A stretch of 64,000 bases of DNA from Mesorhizobium qingshengii. Lineage in GTDB: Bacteria; Pseudomonadota; Alphaproteobacteria; Rhizobiales; Rhizobiaceae. The stretch lies in assembly GCF_027563465.1 (NCBI RefSeq), contig NZ_JAPFQA010000003.1, forward strand, positions 248,001-312,000. The letters are read 5' to 3'. A model generated the notes under the pieces. That model was not told the origin of the DNA. It made no database searches and worked only from the letters and a program-made list of their open reading frames with translations. A program made the translations under genes and the position numbers. Shown piece after piece: positions 46,445-55,320 of this stretch (positions are counted from its first letter, which is position 1; each line of letters opens with the position of its first letter).

Positions 46445-46752
46445 TAGCCGGTCTTGCCGTCGGCCAGCCCGAAGCCGCCGACAGGGTGGGTTTCGACCTG
46501 GAATTCAAAGCCGGCGATGAACGGCCGCGCCTTGGCGATCGCCGCCTGGACTTCGGGAAGCTGCAGCGAGGCCTTGTGGCTTTCGGCGTCGGTCCACACT
46601 TCGGTGACCCAGATCGCATCGGCATCGGCGGGGTCGCGGGCGATGATATAGCTCAGGCAACCCGGCAGGGCACCGGTGCTGGCGCGCAGGACGTCCATGA
46701 CCGCGTCACGCTGGCCGCGCGCCGCCCGCATCTTGCCGATCAGTCCGTACAT
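46444..46752 (-). CDS. Antibiotic-biosynthesis-monooxygenase-type quinol monooxygenase
   Basis: This 102-residue ABM-fold protein reads MYGLIGKMRAARGQRDAVMDVLRAST, then GCLSYIIARDPADADAIWVTEVWTDAESHKASLQLPEVQAAIAKARPFI. Small ABM enzymes (YgiN-like) oxidise quinols without cofactors. GGGAGA precedes ATG 46752. It is followed upstream in transcript order by an SDR gene (start 47597, stop 46815), with 62 bases between, so the two may form an operon. Confidence 0.85.
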   Translation of the reverse strand: MYGLIGKMRAARGQRDAVMDVLRASTGALPGCLSYIIARDPADADAIWVTEVWTDAESHKASLQLPEVQAAIAKARPFIAGFEFQVETHPVGGFGLADGKTG

Positions 46753-46814
46753 TCCATTGTCTCCCTTCAAGGTTTCGACAAGAACACGCAGATCGCCAGT
46801 ATGCAGGCCGCCGC

Positions 46815-47597
46815 TCACGGCATCAACTGGCCGCCATTCACCTCGATCACCTGGCCGGTGATGTAGCCGCTCAGAAGATCGGAAGAGAGGAACAGATAGG
46901 CGCCGACGCAATCCTGCGCGGTGCCGGCGCGCCCCTGGGGAATGGTGGCGACCATGCCCTTCATCTGCTCGTCGGTCGAATAGCGCTCGTGGAAGGGGGT
47001 GAGGATCGTGCCGGGCGCCACGGCGTTGACGCGGATGCCGAAGCCGATCAGTTCCTTGGCCATGCCGCGCGTCACATTGGAGACGAAGGCCTTGGCCGAG
47101 CCGTAAAGGCCGGCGCCGCCGCCGGCGCCGTTGCGCGCGGCGATCGACGAGGTGTTGACGATGAAGCCGCCCTGTTTCTTCAGCCATGGGATCGCCTTGC
47201 GCGAGGCCGTCAGCACCGAGCGCGCATTGAGGTCCATCACCGCGTCGTAATGCGCTTCGGTCTGCTCGGCATAGGGCACGCGGCCAAGCATGCCGCCGGC
47301 GTTGTTGACCAGCCCATCGAGGCGGCCGAAATGCCGCGCGCTGTCCTCGACGACGCGTTCGACATCGGCGGGAACGGAAAAGTCACCCTGGACGAGGAAT
47401 ACCTCGCCGCCCTTGTCGGCAATCGTCTTGCCGAGCTTTTCGGCGGCTTCGCGGCTGGAATTGTAGTGCAGCGCCACCCTGGATTTCTGCTCGGCATAGG
47501 CCAGCGCGAGTGCCGCCCCGATGCCGGTCGACGCACCGGTGACCAGCACTGCCTTGCCGGCAAGATCGGGGATGCTGAGGGTGGTGGTGGCTGGCAC
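46815..47597 (-). CDS. SDR-family oxidoreductase
   Basis: This 260-residue SDR has VTGASTGIGAALALAYAEQ, NNAGGMLGRVPYAEQ, NTSSIAARNGAGGGAGLYGSAKAFV (Ser, Tyr, Lys) and AVAPGTILTPFHERYS. It is most like 3-oxoacyl-ACP reductase or sugar-dehydrogenase-type SDRs. The neighbour downstream is a quinol monooxygenase, which hints at aromatic or quinone chemistry, though weakly. Confidence 0.87.
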   Translation of the reverse strand: MPATTTLSIPDLAGKAVLVTGASTGIGAALALAYAEQKSRVALHYNSSREAAEKLGKTIADKGGEVFLVQGDFSVPADVERVVEDSARHFGRLDGLVNNAGGMLGRVPYAEQTEAHYDAVMDLNARSVLTASRKAIPWLKKQGGFIVNTSSIAARNGAGGGAGLYGSAKAFVSNVTRGMAKELIGFGIRVNAVAPGTILTPFHERYSTDEQMKGMVATIPQGRAGTAQDCVGAYLFLSSDLLSGYITGQVIEVNGGQLMP

Positions 47598-47658
47598 TGC
47601 TGTTCCTCCGGGATGGTTGCCGTCCTTCGTAGGCCCTTGCCCCCCAGATGTTCAAGCC

Positions 47659-48096
47659 TCAGGGGCGCAGATAGGCGTAGCCCTGGCCTTGCAGTTCGGC
47701 GAGCTTGACGACGCCGCCCTTGTCGGCGGCATGGAAACCGGCGAGCAAGTCGGCGAGCGAAATGTCCATGCCTTGCATGGTGTTGGCGCAGGCCCGCGGC
47801 TCGAGCCCCTGCCGCACCAGGCCGGCGAAGCGGCCGGAGACCGCGGCCGATATGCCTTTCGACTTGAAGGCGGCAAGGGCTGGACCATGCACGACCAGCA
47901 CGATTTCGACATTGCCGCCGGTGCCGTCATAGTGGTTCTTGATGTTGCCGAGCACGAAATTGACCTTGTCGAGATCGCTAAGGTGGTAGGCGACCTTCTG
48001 CCTGGCGGGCTCCGCGGCCGCCGCCTGCACCACGCGCAGGCCGAAAAACGCTCCGGTTCCGGCAAGAACCGCACGGAACATATCGCGCCGGCGCAT
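47659..48096 (-). CDS. DsrE-like protein with an N-terminal export signal
   Basis: This 145-residue protein begins MRRRDMFRAVLAGTGAFFGLRVVQAAAA, a signal that could be Tat-type (RRRDMFR) or Sec-type. The mature part (KVAYHLSDLDKVNFVLGNIKNHYDGTGGNVEIVLVVHGPALAAFKSKG, then GLEPRACANTMQGMDI) fits the DsrE/F sulfur-relay fold, with one Cys at the position used in DsrE-like proteins. A periplasmic sulfur-handling or small binding role is possible. Confidence 0.8.
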   Translation of the reverse strand: MRRRDMFRAVLAGTGAFFGLRVVQAAAAEPARQKVAYHLSDLDKVNFVLGNIKNHYDGTGGNVEIVLVVHGPALAAFKSKGISAAVSGRFAGLVRQGLEPRACANTMQGMDISLADLLAGFHAADKGGVVKLAELQGQGYAYLRP

Positions 48097-48196
48097 CGCA
48101 TCCTCCTCCGCTTGGCGGCCACCGCAAATTGCGTGGCTGCGGCCGCAATACTAGCATAAAATGACGCAGCGTCCTGTCGATGCGAGGAGAGGTTAC

Positions 48197-49306
48197 ATGG
48201 CGTCAAGGGGATGGGCGTTTCCGGAATGGAAGACAGTTGTCCGCGCCGGATTTGGCGCCGCGCTGCTTGCTGTGCTTGCCGGCCCGGCCTTGGCCGATGA
48301 TGCGCTCAAGCTCACCGAACTCAGCCCGAACGGCGCAGATGCCTGTTTCGGCCGTGTCTATGATGCCGCCCACCTGAAGGCACATCCGCGCCAGAAGGTG
48401 GCGCGCATCTTCTTCTACTACGGCCATGATCCGGTCAGCCGTCCGAACGAGGAACCGGCCCCCTCCGGCACGTCCTACAATGCCTTTGTCACCACCACCG
48501 TGCGCGGCGCCAAGACGCCGGAATGGGCCGGGGGCTGGTGCAACCATGAGTCCGAGGACGGCAAGACCGGTCCCATCCATTGCGGCATGGAATGCGACCG
48601 CACGCTTGCGTCACTGAAGGTCGACGACAAGGGACGGCTGACGCTCTCGGATCTGCAGCCCGATATCTATCTCGATGCCGGTTCGGAAGAGGAACTCGGC
48701 ACGGCCGAATATGACAGGCAGGCGCTGGGCAAGGAGGACGATAATTTCCGCCTCGACCCGATGCCGGCCGCGACCTGCAAGGCGGAGTTCGCGCGCATCG
48801 ATCCGGTCGATCCGGCGCTCGGGCCCCCGCTGCGCGAACGGTTGAAGCCCGACCAGGCGTTCTGCTACGGCCGCGACTATGACGCGGCGCATCTCAGCTC
48901 GCATCCCAACCAGCTGACGCAATCGATCCGGGTTTTCCGCGGGCCGGTGGAACTGGCGTCCTTCGCTTCGGGCGGCGATGCCTCCAACTGGCCCAACGGC
49001 GCCGATATCGCCATCTCCGTCACCACGCGGCAGAAGTCGGGCAAGGTCACGCAGACCTATTCCTGCCAGGGCGAGGCCGACCAGTGGCGCTGCGCGGCAA
49101 GTTCGAAGATGAGCGATTTCTCCTGCGACATCGAGCAGAAGGAGATCTTCCTCAAGCGCGGCGCCAACGGCACGATGATGCTGGCCAATCCCAACAGCAG
49201 CCTGGCGATCGTCGATCTGTGTTCGAAGGCCGCCGACGGCAAGACGAAATCCGACGACAAGGTCTACCGGCTGCAGCCGATGCCGCAATCGGCCTGCGCG
49301 CCGTGA
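48197..49306 (+). CDS. Secreted protein with two tandem domains of unknown function
   Basis: This 369-residue protein has a signal peptide (cleavage after ALA, residue 33). The mature protein contains two related halves, each opening with a Cys-Phe/Tyr-Gly-Arg segment: ADACFGRVYDAAHLKAHPRQ and DQAFCYGRDYDAAHLSSHPNQ, each followed by a strand of VARIFFYYGHDP or SIRVFRGPVE type. Each half later has a CD/CS pair that could form disulfides. Family unknown. ATG 48197 follows GGAGAGG. Confidence 0.78.
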   Translation: MASRGWAFPEWKTVVRAGFGAALLAVLAGPALADDALKLTELSPNGADACFGRVYDAAHLKAHPRQKVARIFFYYGHDPVSRPNEEPAPSGTSYNAFVTTTVRGAKTPEWAGGWCNHESEDGKTGPIHCGMECDRTLASLKVDDKGRLTLSDLQPDIYLDAGSEEELGTAEYDRQALGKEDDNFRLDPMPAATCKAEFARIDPVDPALGPPLRERLKPDQAFCYGRDYDAAHLSSHPNQLTQSIRVFRGPVELASFASGGDASNWPNGADIAISVTTRQKSGKVTQTYSCQGEADQWRCAASSKMSDFSCDIEQKEIFLKRGANGTMMLANPNSSLAIVDLCSKAADGKTKSDDKVYRLQPMPQSACAP

Positions 49307-49363
49307 GGCCTGCCGATATTCAGGTGATGCCGGCCTGCGAACGGCGGCTTCCTGCGCTTCCCC

Positions 49364-49386
49364 GTTCTACTGCGTCGCAGTAGAAC
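49364..49386. repeat. Perfect inverted repeat after the secreted-protein gene
   Basis: GTTCTACTGC, GTC, GCAGTAGAAC: 10-bp arms around 3 bases. A second palindrome, GTACTTCCAAGTAC, lies just downstream (about 49397-49410). They may end transcripts from either side, or be part of a dispersed repeat. Confidence 0.6.
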
Positions 49387-49488
49387 TGTGCTCACGTACT
49401 TCCAAGTACGCTCCGCTCCGGTTCTCGGATGCCACCATTCTCGGCTCGGCCTGACCTGAATCTCGACAGCCCTCAGGCTAGCGCAAGA

Positions 49489-50436
49489 CTATGCGAAGGG
49501 CACGGCCGTCGTGCCTTTCGGCAGCTTGGCCTCGTCGTCGGGCTCGACATGGATGGTGACGCGTACCGAGGGGATATCGGCCTTCAGCGCATCCTCGATG
49601 CGGTCGCAGATGACATGGCTGGCGCCGACCGTCATGTCGGCATCGACGACCAGATGGAACTCGATGAAGGTGGCGCGGCCGGCGATGCGCGTCTTCAGGT
49701 CGTGCACCTCGAGGGCGCCCTTGCAATTGGCCGAGATGACGTCGCGGATGCGCATGTGCGCCTGCGTGTCGACGGCGCGGTCCATCAGGCCGTTCATCGA
49801 CGAGCCGATCACGTGCCAACCCTGCCACAGGATGTTCAGCGCCACGATGACGGCGAGTGCCGGATCGAGGATCTGCCAGCCGGTCAATATCGCCCCGACC
49901 AGACCGCCGAAGACGCCGATCGAGGTGACGACGTCGGTCATGATGTGATTGCCGTCGGCGACCAGCGCCGGCGATTTCTCCGCCCTGCCGGCGCGGATCA
50001 GCGTCCAGGCCCAGAAGGCGTTGATGGCGGTGGCGACGCCGTTGACGGCAAGACCCTTCCACGGCTGTTCGAGCGGCACGGGCGTCTGCCAGGAGCGCCA
50101 GACCTCGTTGAGGATCAGCAACGCGGCGAGCACGATCAGCACGCCTTCCAAAACCGCCGAAAAGTATTCCGCCTTGTGGTGGCCGAAGGGGTGATCCTGG
50201 TCGGCCGGCTTGTGGCTGACCTGGATCGCCCAGAAGGCGGCGACCGAGGCAATGACGTTGACGATCGATTCCAGCGCGTCCGAATAGAGCGCGACTGAGC
50301 CGGTGACGTACCAGGCGGCAAGCTTCAGGCCGAGCACGACAAAGGCGACCACGATCGACCAGAAGGCAAGGTTGGCGACCTTGCGCTTCGCTGCGGCCTT
50401 GGCCGCTATCGCCATCGTGCTTTCGGTTTCGGCCAT
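49489..50436 (-). CDS. Cation diffusion facilitator transporter
   Basis: This 315-residue CDF protein exports divalent metal using protons. It has six membrane segments, the metal-site motif SVALYSDALESIVN (residues 47-60; an Asp and a neighbouring residue in place of the canonical HxxxD) and PALVADGNHIMTDVVTSIG (HxxxD in helix 5), HPFGHHKAEYFSAVLEG after helix 2, and a C-terminal cytoplasmic domain (HDLKTRIAGRATFIEFHLVVDADMTVGASHVICDRIEDAL). It starts 5 bases after the trpE(G) stop, so it is read from the trp promoter. The ion is not certain. Confidence 0.92.
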   Translation of the reverse strand: MAETESTMAIAAKAAAKRKVANLAFWSIVVAFVVLGLKLAAWYVTGSVALYSDALESIVNVIASVAAFWAIQVSHKPADQDHPFGHHKAEYFSAVLEGVLIVLAALLILNEVWRSWQTPVPLEQPWKGLAVNGVATAINAFWAWTLIRAGRAEKSPALVADGNHIMTDVVTSIGVFGGLVGAILTGWQILDPALAVIVALNILWQGWHVIGSSMNGLMDRAVDTQAHMRIRDVISANCKGALEVHDLKTRIAGRATFIEFHLVVDADMTVGASHVICDRIEDALKADIPSVRVTIHVEPDDEAKLPKGTTAVPFA

Positions 50437-50441
50437 CGACG

Positions 50442-52631
50442 TCAGGCTGCCTTTTCCTTGGCCTTGCGCGGCAGATGGGCGACGATGTTCTCGATGATGC
50501 GCATGCCGGCATTGTGACCTAGCGTCATGATCGATTCCGGATGGAACTGCACCGCGGCGATCGGCTCCTTGCGGTGCTCGAAAGCCATGATGACGCCGTC
50601 CTCCGTCTCGGCCGTGACGATGAAATCGTCGGGCAGGCGCACCGGATCGGCGAAGATCGAGTGGTAGCGGCCGACGGTGACTTCCTTGGGCAGGCCGGAG
50701 AAGATGATGCCCGGCTTCGAGACGCGGATACGCGACGGCTTGCCGTGCATCGGTATGTGCAGTTGCCGCAGTTCGCCGCCATAGGCCTCGGCCAGGGCCT
50801 GCAGGCCAAGGCAGACGCCGAAGATCGGCAGGTCGCGGGCACGCGCCTTCCTGATGGTCGCGGCGCAGTCGAAATCCTTGGGCGTGCCGGGTCCGGGCGA
50901 GAGCACGACGAGGTCGGGTTTCAGCCGGTCGAAGACCTCCTCCGGAACCGGGGAGCGCACGGTCGAGACATTGGCGCCGGTCTGGCGGAAATAGTTGGCG
51001 AGCGTGTGGACGAACGAGTCCTCGTGGTCGACCAGCAGGATGTTGACGCCGTCGCCGACGCGCGCGGTGGTGCGCTCGGTGCTGGCGGAATTGCCGGCCT
51101 TGGCGTCGCGGATGGCGGAGAGCATGGCGGATGCCTTCAGTTCGGTTTCGGCTTCTTCTTCCTCGGGAATGCTGTCGAACAGCAATGTGGCACCAGCGCG
51201 CACCTCGGCGATGCCGTCCTTGATGCGGATGGTGCGAAGGGTGAGGCCAGTGTTCATGTCGCCGTTGAAGTTGACCATGCCGATCGCGCCGCCATACCAG
51301 GCGCGCGGGCTCTTCTCGTTCTGCTCGATGAAGCGCATGGCCCACAGTTTCGGCGCGCCGGTGACGGTGACCGCCCAGGCGTGAGACAGGAAGGCGTCGA
51401 AGGCATCCATGCCTTCGCGCAGCCGGCCCTCGATGTGGTCCACGGTATGGATCAGGCGCGAGTACATCTCGATCTGGCGGCGGCCGATGACGCGTACCGA
51501 ACCCGGTTCGCAGACCCGCGACTTGTCGTTGCGGTCGACATCCGAGCACATGGTGAGCTCGGATTCGTCCTTCTTCGAGTTGAGCAGCTTCAGGATCTGC
51601 TCGCTGTCGGAAATGGCATCGTCGCCGCGCTTGATGGTGCCCGAGATCGGGCAGGTCTCGACACGGCGGCCATTGACGCGCACGAACATTTCCGGCGAGG
51701 CGCCGATCAGATATTCGCCTTCGCCCAGATTGATGAAGAAGGAATAGGGCGAGGGGTTGATCGACTTAAGCTTGCGCGAAATCTCGGCTGGCTGCGTCTC
51801 GCAACGCTCGTAGAACATCTGGCCGGGCACGACCTCGAACAGGTCGCCGCGCTTGAAGCTCTCCATGGCGCGGCGCACCAGGTTGGCGTATTCGCCCGGC
51901 TCGTGGTCGCCGCGCGGCGGGATGCGGTCGGCGATCTTGAACGGTTCGGCGATTTCGTCGCGCGGCAGGCCTTCGGTCGAAAAACCTTCGCCCGCATAGT
52001 CGTAACGATCGGTCCAGGCCTTGGCCGAATAGTGGTCGACGACGAGGATCTCGTCGGGCAGGAACAGCACAAGGTCGCGCTGGCTCGGCCTGCGCTCGAG
52101 CTTGTAGTCGACAGGGTCGAACTGGAAGGCGAGATCGTAGCCGAAGGCGCCGTAAAGACCGAGATTGGCGTCTTCCTCGGTCTTGAACAGGGCAGTGATG
52201 GCGCGCAGCACGGTAAAGACCGAAGGAACGCGGCTACGCTCCTCCTCGGTGAAAACACGGCCGGGTTTGGCGACGTCGAGGCGGATCAGTTTCTTCGATG
52301 TCTCGACGATGGTGACATCGGCCAGGCTGTCCAGCGCCTTGCCGATGACCGGCAGCAGCACCTCGCCACGGCTGTTCAACGCCTCGATGCGCATGGCGCG
52401 GCCGCGCGCCGAGATAACCAGCGGCGGATCGACGATGGCCGTGTCCCAGCGCGTGTAGCGGCCGGGATATTCGTAGTTCGAGGAAAACACCGCGCCCCGG
52501 CGCGCATTCAAGCCATCGACATAGCTGTCGATCGCGCCCTCATAAGGCCTGTCGTGGCGCTCGCGGGTGATGGTTATGCCGCCCGCCGTCACGAAGCTTT
52601 CAGCGCCGTTTTCCAGAACCTTCATCGTCAT
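50442..52631 (-). CDS. trpE: Fused anthranilate synthase TrpE(G)
   Basis: This 729-residue protein carries both anthranilate synthase components in one chain, as in rhizobia. Residues 1-505 are the aminase (component I) with [58 protein letters not shown] and [23 protein letters not shown]; residues about 535-729 are the glutamine amidotransferase with the nucleophile in [16 protein letters not shown] and the His/Glu of QFHPESIMT. It converts chorismate and glutamine to anthranilate. ATG 52631 follows GGAG. A leader peptide and attenuator lie 64-186 bases upstream. A CDF transporter gene is coupled downstream. Confidence 0.97.
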   Translation of the reverse strand: MTMKVLENGAESFVTAGGITITRERHDRPYEGAIDSYVDGLNARRGAVFSSNYEYPGRYTRWDTAIVDPPLVISARGRAMRIEALNSRGEVLLPVIGKALDSLADVTIVETSKKLIRLDVAKPGRVFTEEERSRVPSVFTVLRAITALFKTEEDANLGLYGAFGYDLAFQFDPVDYKLERRPSQRDLVLFLPDEILVVDHYSAKAWTDRYDYAGEGFSTEGLPRDEIAEPFKIADRIPPRGDHEPGEYANLVRRAMESFKRGDLFEVVPGQMFYERCETQPAEISRKLKSINPSPYSFFINLGEGEYLIGASPEMFVRVNGRRVETCPISGTIKRGDDAISDSEQILKLLNSKKDESELTMCSDVDRNDKSRVCEPGSVRVIGRRQIEMYSRLIHTVDHIEGRLREGMDAFDAFLSHAWAVTVTGAPKLWAMRFIEQNEKSPRAWYGGAIGMVNFNGDMNTGLTLRTIRIKDGIAEVRAGATLLFDSIPEEEEAETELKASAMLSAIRDAKAGNSASTERTTARVGDGVNILLVDHEDSFVHTLANYFRQTGANVSTVRSPVPEEVFDRLKPDLVVLSPGPGTPKDFDCAATIRKARARDLPIFGVCLGLQALAEAYGGELRQLHIPMHGKPSRIRVSKPGIIFSGLPKEVTVGRYHSIFADPVRLPDDFIVTAETEDGVIMAFEHRKEPIAAVQFHPESIMTLGHNAGMRIIENIVAHLPRKAKEKAA

Positions 52632-52694
52632 TGCCGTCTCCATCAGCGTCTTGGGTATGTCAGCTTCTTGGGGCAACGGACCCGGGAATGGCTT

Positions 52695-52733
52695 GAAAAA
52701 ACAAATGGCCGCCCGGACTTTCCGTTGCGGCCA
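52695..52733 (-). terminator. trp attenuator hairpin
   Basis: In the RNA, TGGCCGC and GCGGCCA form a perfect 7-bp stem around 14 bases, followed by TTTG and a run of six T's. A competing pairing uses GCGGCC (complement of 52765-52770) with GGCCGC (complement of 52727-52732), and an earlier GGCC/GGCC pairing lies across the Trp codons. This is the classic alternating-hairpin attenuator. Confidence 0.85.
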
Positions 52734-52772
52734 CCCTCTATTTTCACGCGCACGCGTTCGAACAGGCCGCTG

Positions 52773-52817
52773 TCAGCAGGCCCACCACCAGATGGTCTTG
52801 GTCGAACGCATGTTCAT
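52773..52817 (-). CDS. trpL: Tryptophan leader peptide TrpL (14 residues)
   Basis: The frame reads MNMRSTKTIWWWAC and stop, with three consecutive TGG codons. It lies upstream of trpE(G) and is followed by an attenuator. The pattern IWWWA matches the S. meliloti leader peptide (…SIWWWAR). In S. meliloti, both the attenuated RNA (rnTrpL) and the peptide act in trans on other genes; the same may apply here. The second ATG (codon 3) could be the start. Confidence 0.92.
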   Translation of the reverse strand: MNMRSTKTIWWWAC

Positions 52818-52878
52818 GCGGATTCCCATAGCGGCGATTGAACAGCCGCGCAACTGGATTCCATGACGGTGGTGAAGT

Positions 52879-53934
52879 TCAGTCCTCCAGCGTGCCGGAT
52901 CTGGCGTCGGCGCTCTTCCTGTCGCCGACCAGTTTCAAGAGGTCTTCACCGGCGCGGATGATGCGGCGCGAGCGGCGCGTCAGGATGAGGCCGTCCTGGG
53001 GCGCGAACACTTGCGTGCTACCGTCGGCTTCGCCCGGCGCGTGGACGATGGTGGCCAGCCGCGTGCCCCTGGCGACGCGGTCGCCGGGCTTCACGTCGTA
53101 GAGGACAGCACCCGCCCGAGGTGAGGGCATCATGTCGATGTTCTCCAGCGGGGCAACGACGCCGGTGAAGGGGCCAGGCGCGGGCAGGGCGCTATCGGCG
53201 ATCACGCCACGCGCCGCCAGCAGCCGGTAGAGCCCTTCGGCATCGGCGGCGGCCAAGGCGCCATCGACATCGAGGATGCCGCGATATTCGACCGTGGTGG
53301 CGACGCGACGGTCGAGTTTCGCCACATCGGCGGGAACGTTTTGGTAGGGCATGATCGAGGCGCCCTCGAAGGTGCCGTCGGTGTCTTCGCTCCACAGCAC
53401 GACCGCATCGACGCCCATGGCGGCGGCGCAGTCGGCCATGGCCGGCCACAGGCTGTTGTGGACGTAGAGATAGGCGAGGCCTTCGTCGTCGCAATGCAGG
53501 TCGAGCACGATGTCGTGGCCGAGCGAAAGCTGCAGCAACCGGGTCTTCAGCCGCTTGTCGGCGCCGCCAAGGCTGGTTTTGGGCAAGAGTGCCGGGTCGG
53601 GCGCGGCGAGCAGCGGAAAGCCGCGGTTGAAGTTGGCGCGGGTGCCCAAATGGAAGCGGCCCTGGTGCTCGCCGAAATGATATTGCGCGCGGCCGATCGG
53701 GTTGGCCCAGGGCACGATCGTCAGCGAGCCTTTGATGCGGCCTTCGGCCTCGGCCTTGTTGAGCATAGGCATCAGCGCGTCGATGGCGACGACGCCCGGC
53801 AACTCGCCGGCATGGAGTGCGGCCTGCAGATAGGCGGATGGGGCGGCCTTGTCGGCACCGTTAAAGCGGAACACCGGGAATTCGTAGGAAACGCCTTCGC
53901 TTTCGCCGGTGATGCGTTCGATCGATTTCTGCAT
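52879..53934 (-). CDS. Succinylglutamate desuccinylase/aspartoacylase-family deacylase
   Basis: This 351-residue zinc-carboxypeptidase-like protein has the zinc motif LQAALHAGELPGVVAI (HxxE, residues about 37-52), the substrate Arg/Asn in TRANFNRGFP, the third zinc ligand in VLDLHCDDEGLAYLYVH, and a C-terminal barrel domain. It cleaves N-acyl groups from amino acids or related compounds. The gene stands alone, upstream (in its own direction) of the trp leader. The substrate is unknown. Confidence 0.87.
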   Translation of the reverse strand: MQKSIERITGESEGVSYEFPVFRFNGADKAAPSAYLQAALHAGELPGVVAIDALMPMLNKAEAEGRIKGSLTIVPWANPIGRAQYHFGEHQGRFHLGTRANFNRGFPLLAAPDPALLPKTSLGGADKRLKTRLLQLSLGHDIVLDLHCDDEGLAYLYVHNSLWPAMADCAAAMGVDAVVLWSEDTDGTFEGASIMPYQNVPADVAKLDRRVATTVEYRGILDVDGALAAADAEGLYRLLAARGVIADSALPAPGPFTGVVAPLENIDMMPSPRAGAVLYDVKPGDRVARGTRLATIVHAPGEADGSTQVFAPQDGLILTRRSRRIIRAGEDLLKLVGDRKSADARSGTLED

Positions 53935-54020
53935 GGAATGTCTCCGAAAAGTCGGCTGAAGACATGCATCTTTGTTGCTACGCTGTCGATTGGTCCAGCG
54001 TGCGGCGCGATGGGCGCAAG

Positions 54021-55199
54021 CTACTCGGCAGGGGCCTGAAGGGTCGCAACGGGTGCCGGTCGATCCATCGCCTGCGACAGCACCGCGACGGCAACCCCCA
54101 GCAGGGCCAGCGCCGCGCCGACCAGCGGCAGGTTGGCATAGGAAACGCCGGCGGAAAGAGCCACGCCGCCAATCCACGCGCCACGGGCGTTGCCGACATT
54201 GAAGGCGCCCTGGTTCAGCGTCGCGGCAAGGTTCGGTCCCTCGGAAGCCGCTTCGACGACGCGGATCTGTAGTGGCGGCACGACGACGAAGATGAGCAGG
54301 CCCCACAGGAAGACGATGCCGATGGCGACGCTGGCCATGGCGCCGAACTGCATGAAGCCGACAAACAGCAGCGCCAGCAACAGCAGCGTGCCGATGACCG
54401 TCGGCATCAGTTTCCAGTCGGCCAGCCTGCCGCCGATGATGTTGCCGATGGTCATGCCGGCGCCGAACAGCAGCAGCACCCAGGTGACCGCCGAGGTGGA
54501 CAGGCCGGATACGTCGGTGAGATAGGGCTTGATGTAGGTGAAGACGGCAAACAGGCTGGCCGAGGCAAGGGCCGCGATCAGCATCGCCAGCCAGACCTGG
54601 AGCTTGCCAAGCACGCGCAACTCGCCGCGCAGTCCGCCGCCGCTCGGCTCGGCTACGTCAGATGGCACCAGCCAGGCGATGGCAGCGACCGAGATCAGGC
54701 CGATGCCGACCACGGCCACGAAGGTGGCGCGCCAGCCGAAGGCTTCGCCAAGCGCGGTGCCAGCGGGAACGCCGAGGATGTTGGAAAGCGTCAGTCCGGC
54801 AAACATCAGCGCCATGGCGCTGGCGCGCTTGTTGCGCGGCACCAGGCTGGCGGCGACGACCGAGCCGATGCCGAAGAAGGCGCCGTGGCCGAAAGCGGTG
54901 AAGACGCGCGCGGCCATCAGCGTCCAATAGTCGGGCGCGATGGCGCAGAACAGATTGCCGACGACGAACGAAGCGGTCAGCCCGACCAGCACCGGCTTGC
55001 GCGGCAGGTGCGCCGTGGCCATGGCGACGACGGGCGCGCCGAAGACGACGCCGAGCGCATAGCCGGTGACCAGCAGGCCCGCCGAAGGGATGGACACGCC
55101 AAGGTCGGCGGCGACCTCCGGCAGCAAGCCCATGATGACGAATTCGGTGGTGCCGATGCAGAAGGACGCAATGGCAAGCGCAAGGATCGGCAAGGGCAT
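54021..55199 (-). CDS. MFS transporter, DHA1-type drug/sugar exporter
   Basis: This 392-residue protein has twelve membrane segments, with motif C-like FCIGTTEFVIMGLLPEVAADLGVSIPSAGLLVTGYALGVVFGAPVVAMA, then PRKPVLVGLTASFVVGNLFCAIAPDYWTLMAARVFTAFGHGAFFGIGSVVAASLVP. It resembles YdhP/AraJ-type exporters. ATG 55199 (MPLPILALAIAS) is the family start. The substrate is unknown. Confidence 0.9.
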   Translation of the reverse strand: MPLPILALAIASFCIGTTEFVIMGLLPEVAADLGVSIPSAGLLVTGYALGVVFGAPVVAMATAHLPRKPVLVGLTASFVVGNLFCAIAPDYWTLMAARVFTAFGHGAFFGIGSVVAASLVPRNKRASAMALMFAGLTLSNILGVPAGTALGEAFGWRATFVAVVGIGLISVAAIAWLVPSDVAEPSGGGLRGELRVLGKLQVWLAMLIAALASASLFAVFTYIKPYLTDVSGLSTSAVTWVLLLFGAGMTIGNIIGGRLADWKLMPTVIGTLLLLALLFVGFMQFGAMASVAIGIVFLWGLLIFVVVPPLQIRVVEAASEGPNLAATLNQGAFNVGNARGAWIGGVALSAGVSYANLPLVGAALALLGVAVAVLSQAMDRPAPVATLQAPAE

Positions 55200-55320
55200 G
55201 GGGCGTCCAGACTGAATCGGTTCAAATGGAGACTGCGCGGAGGGGGATGCCGTGCGCAAGCGGCGTTGATGCATTGCAGCAATGCAGAAAAGGAAGAGCT
55301 TGGAGGTGGGCCGCGGGCCA

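Noticed and set aside
50541..52841. 766-codon open frame antisense to trpE(G)
   Set aside because: It is a high-GC shadow of trpE(G). It lacks a ribosome site and family features, while the opposite strand is a textbook TrpE(G).
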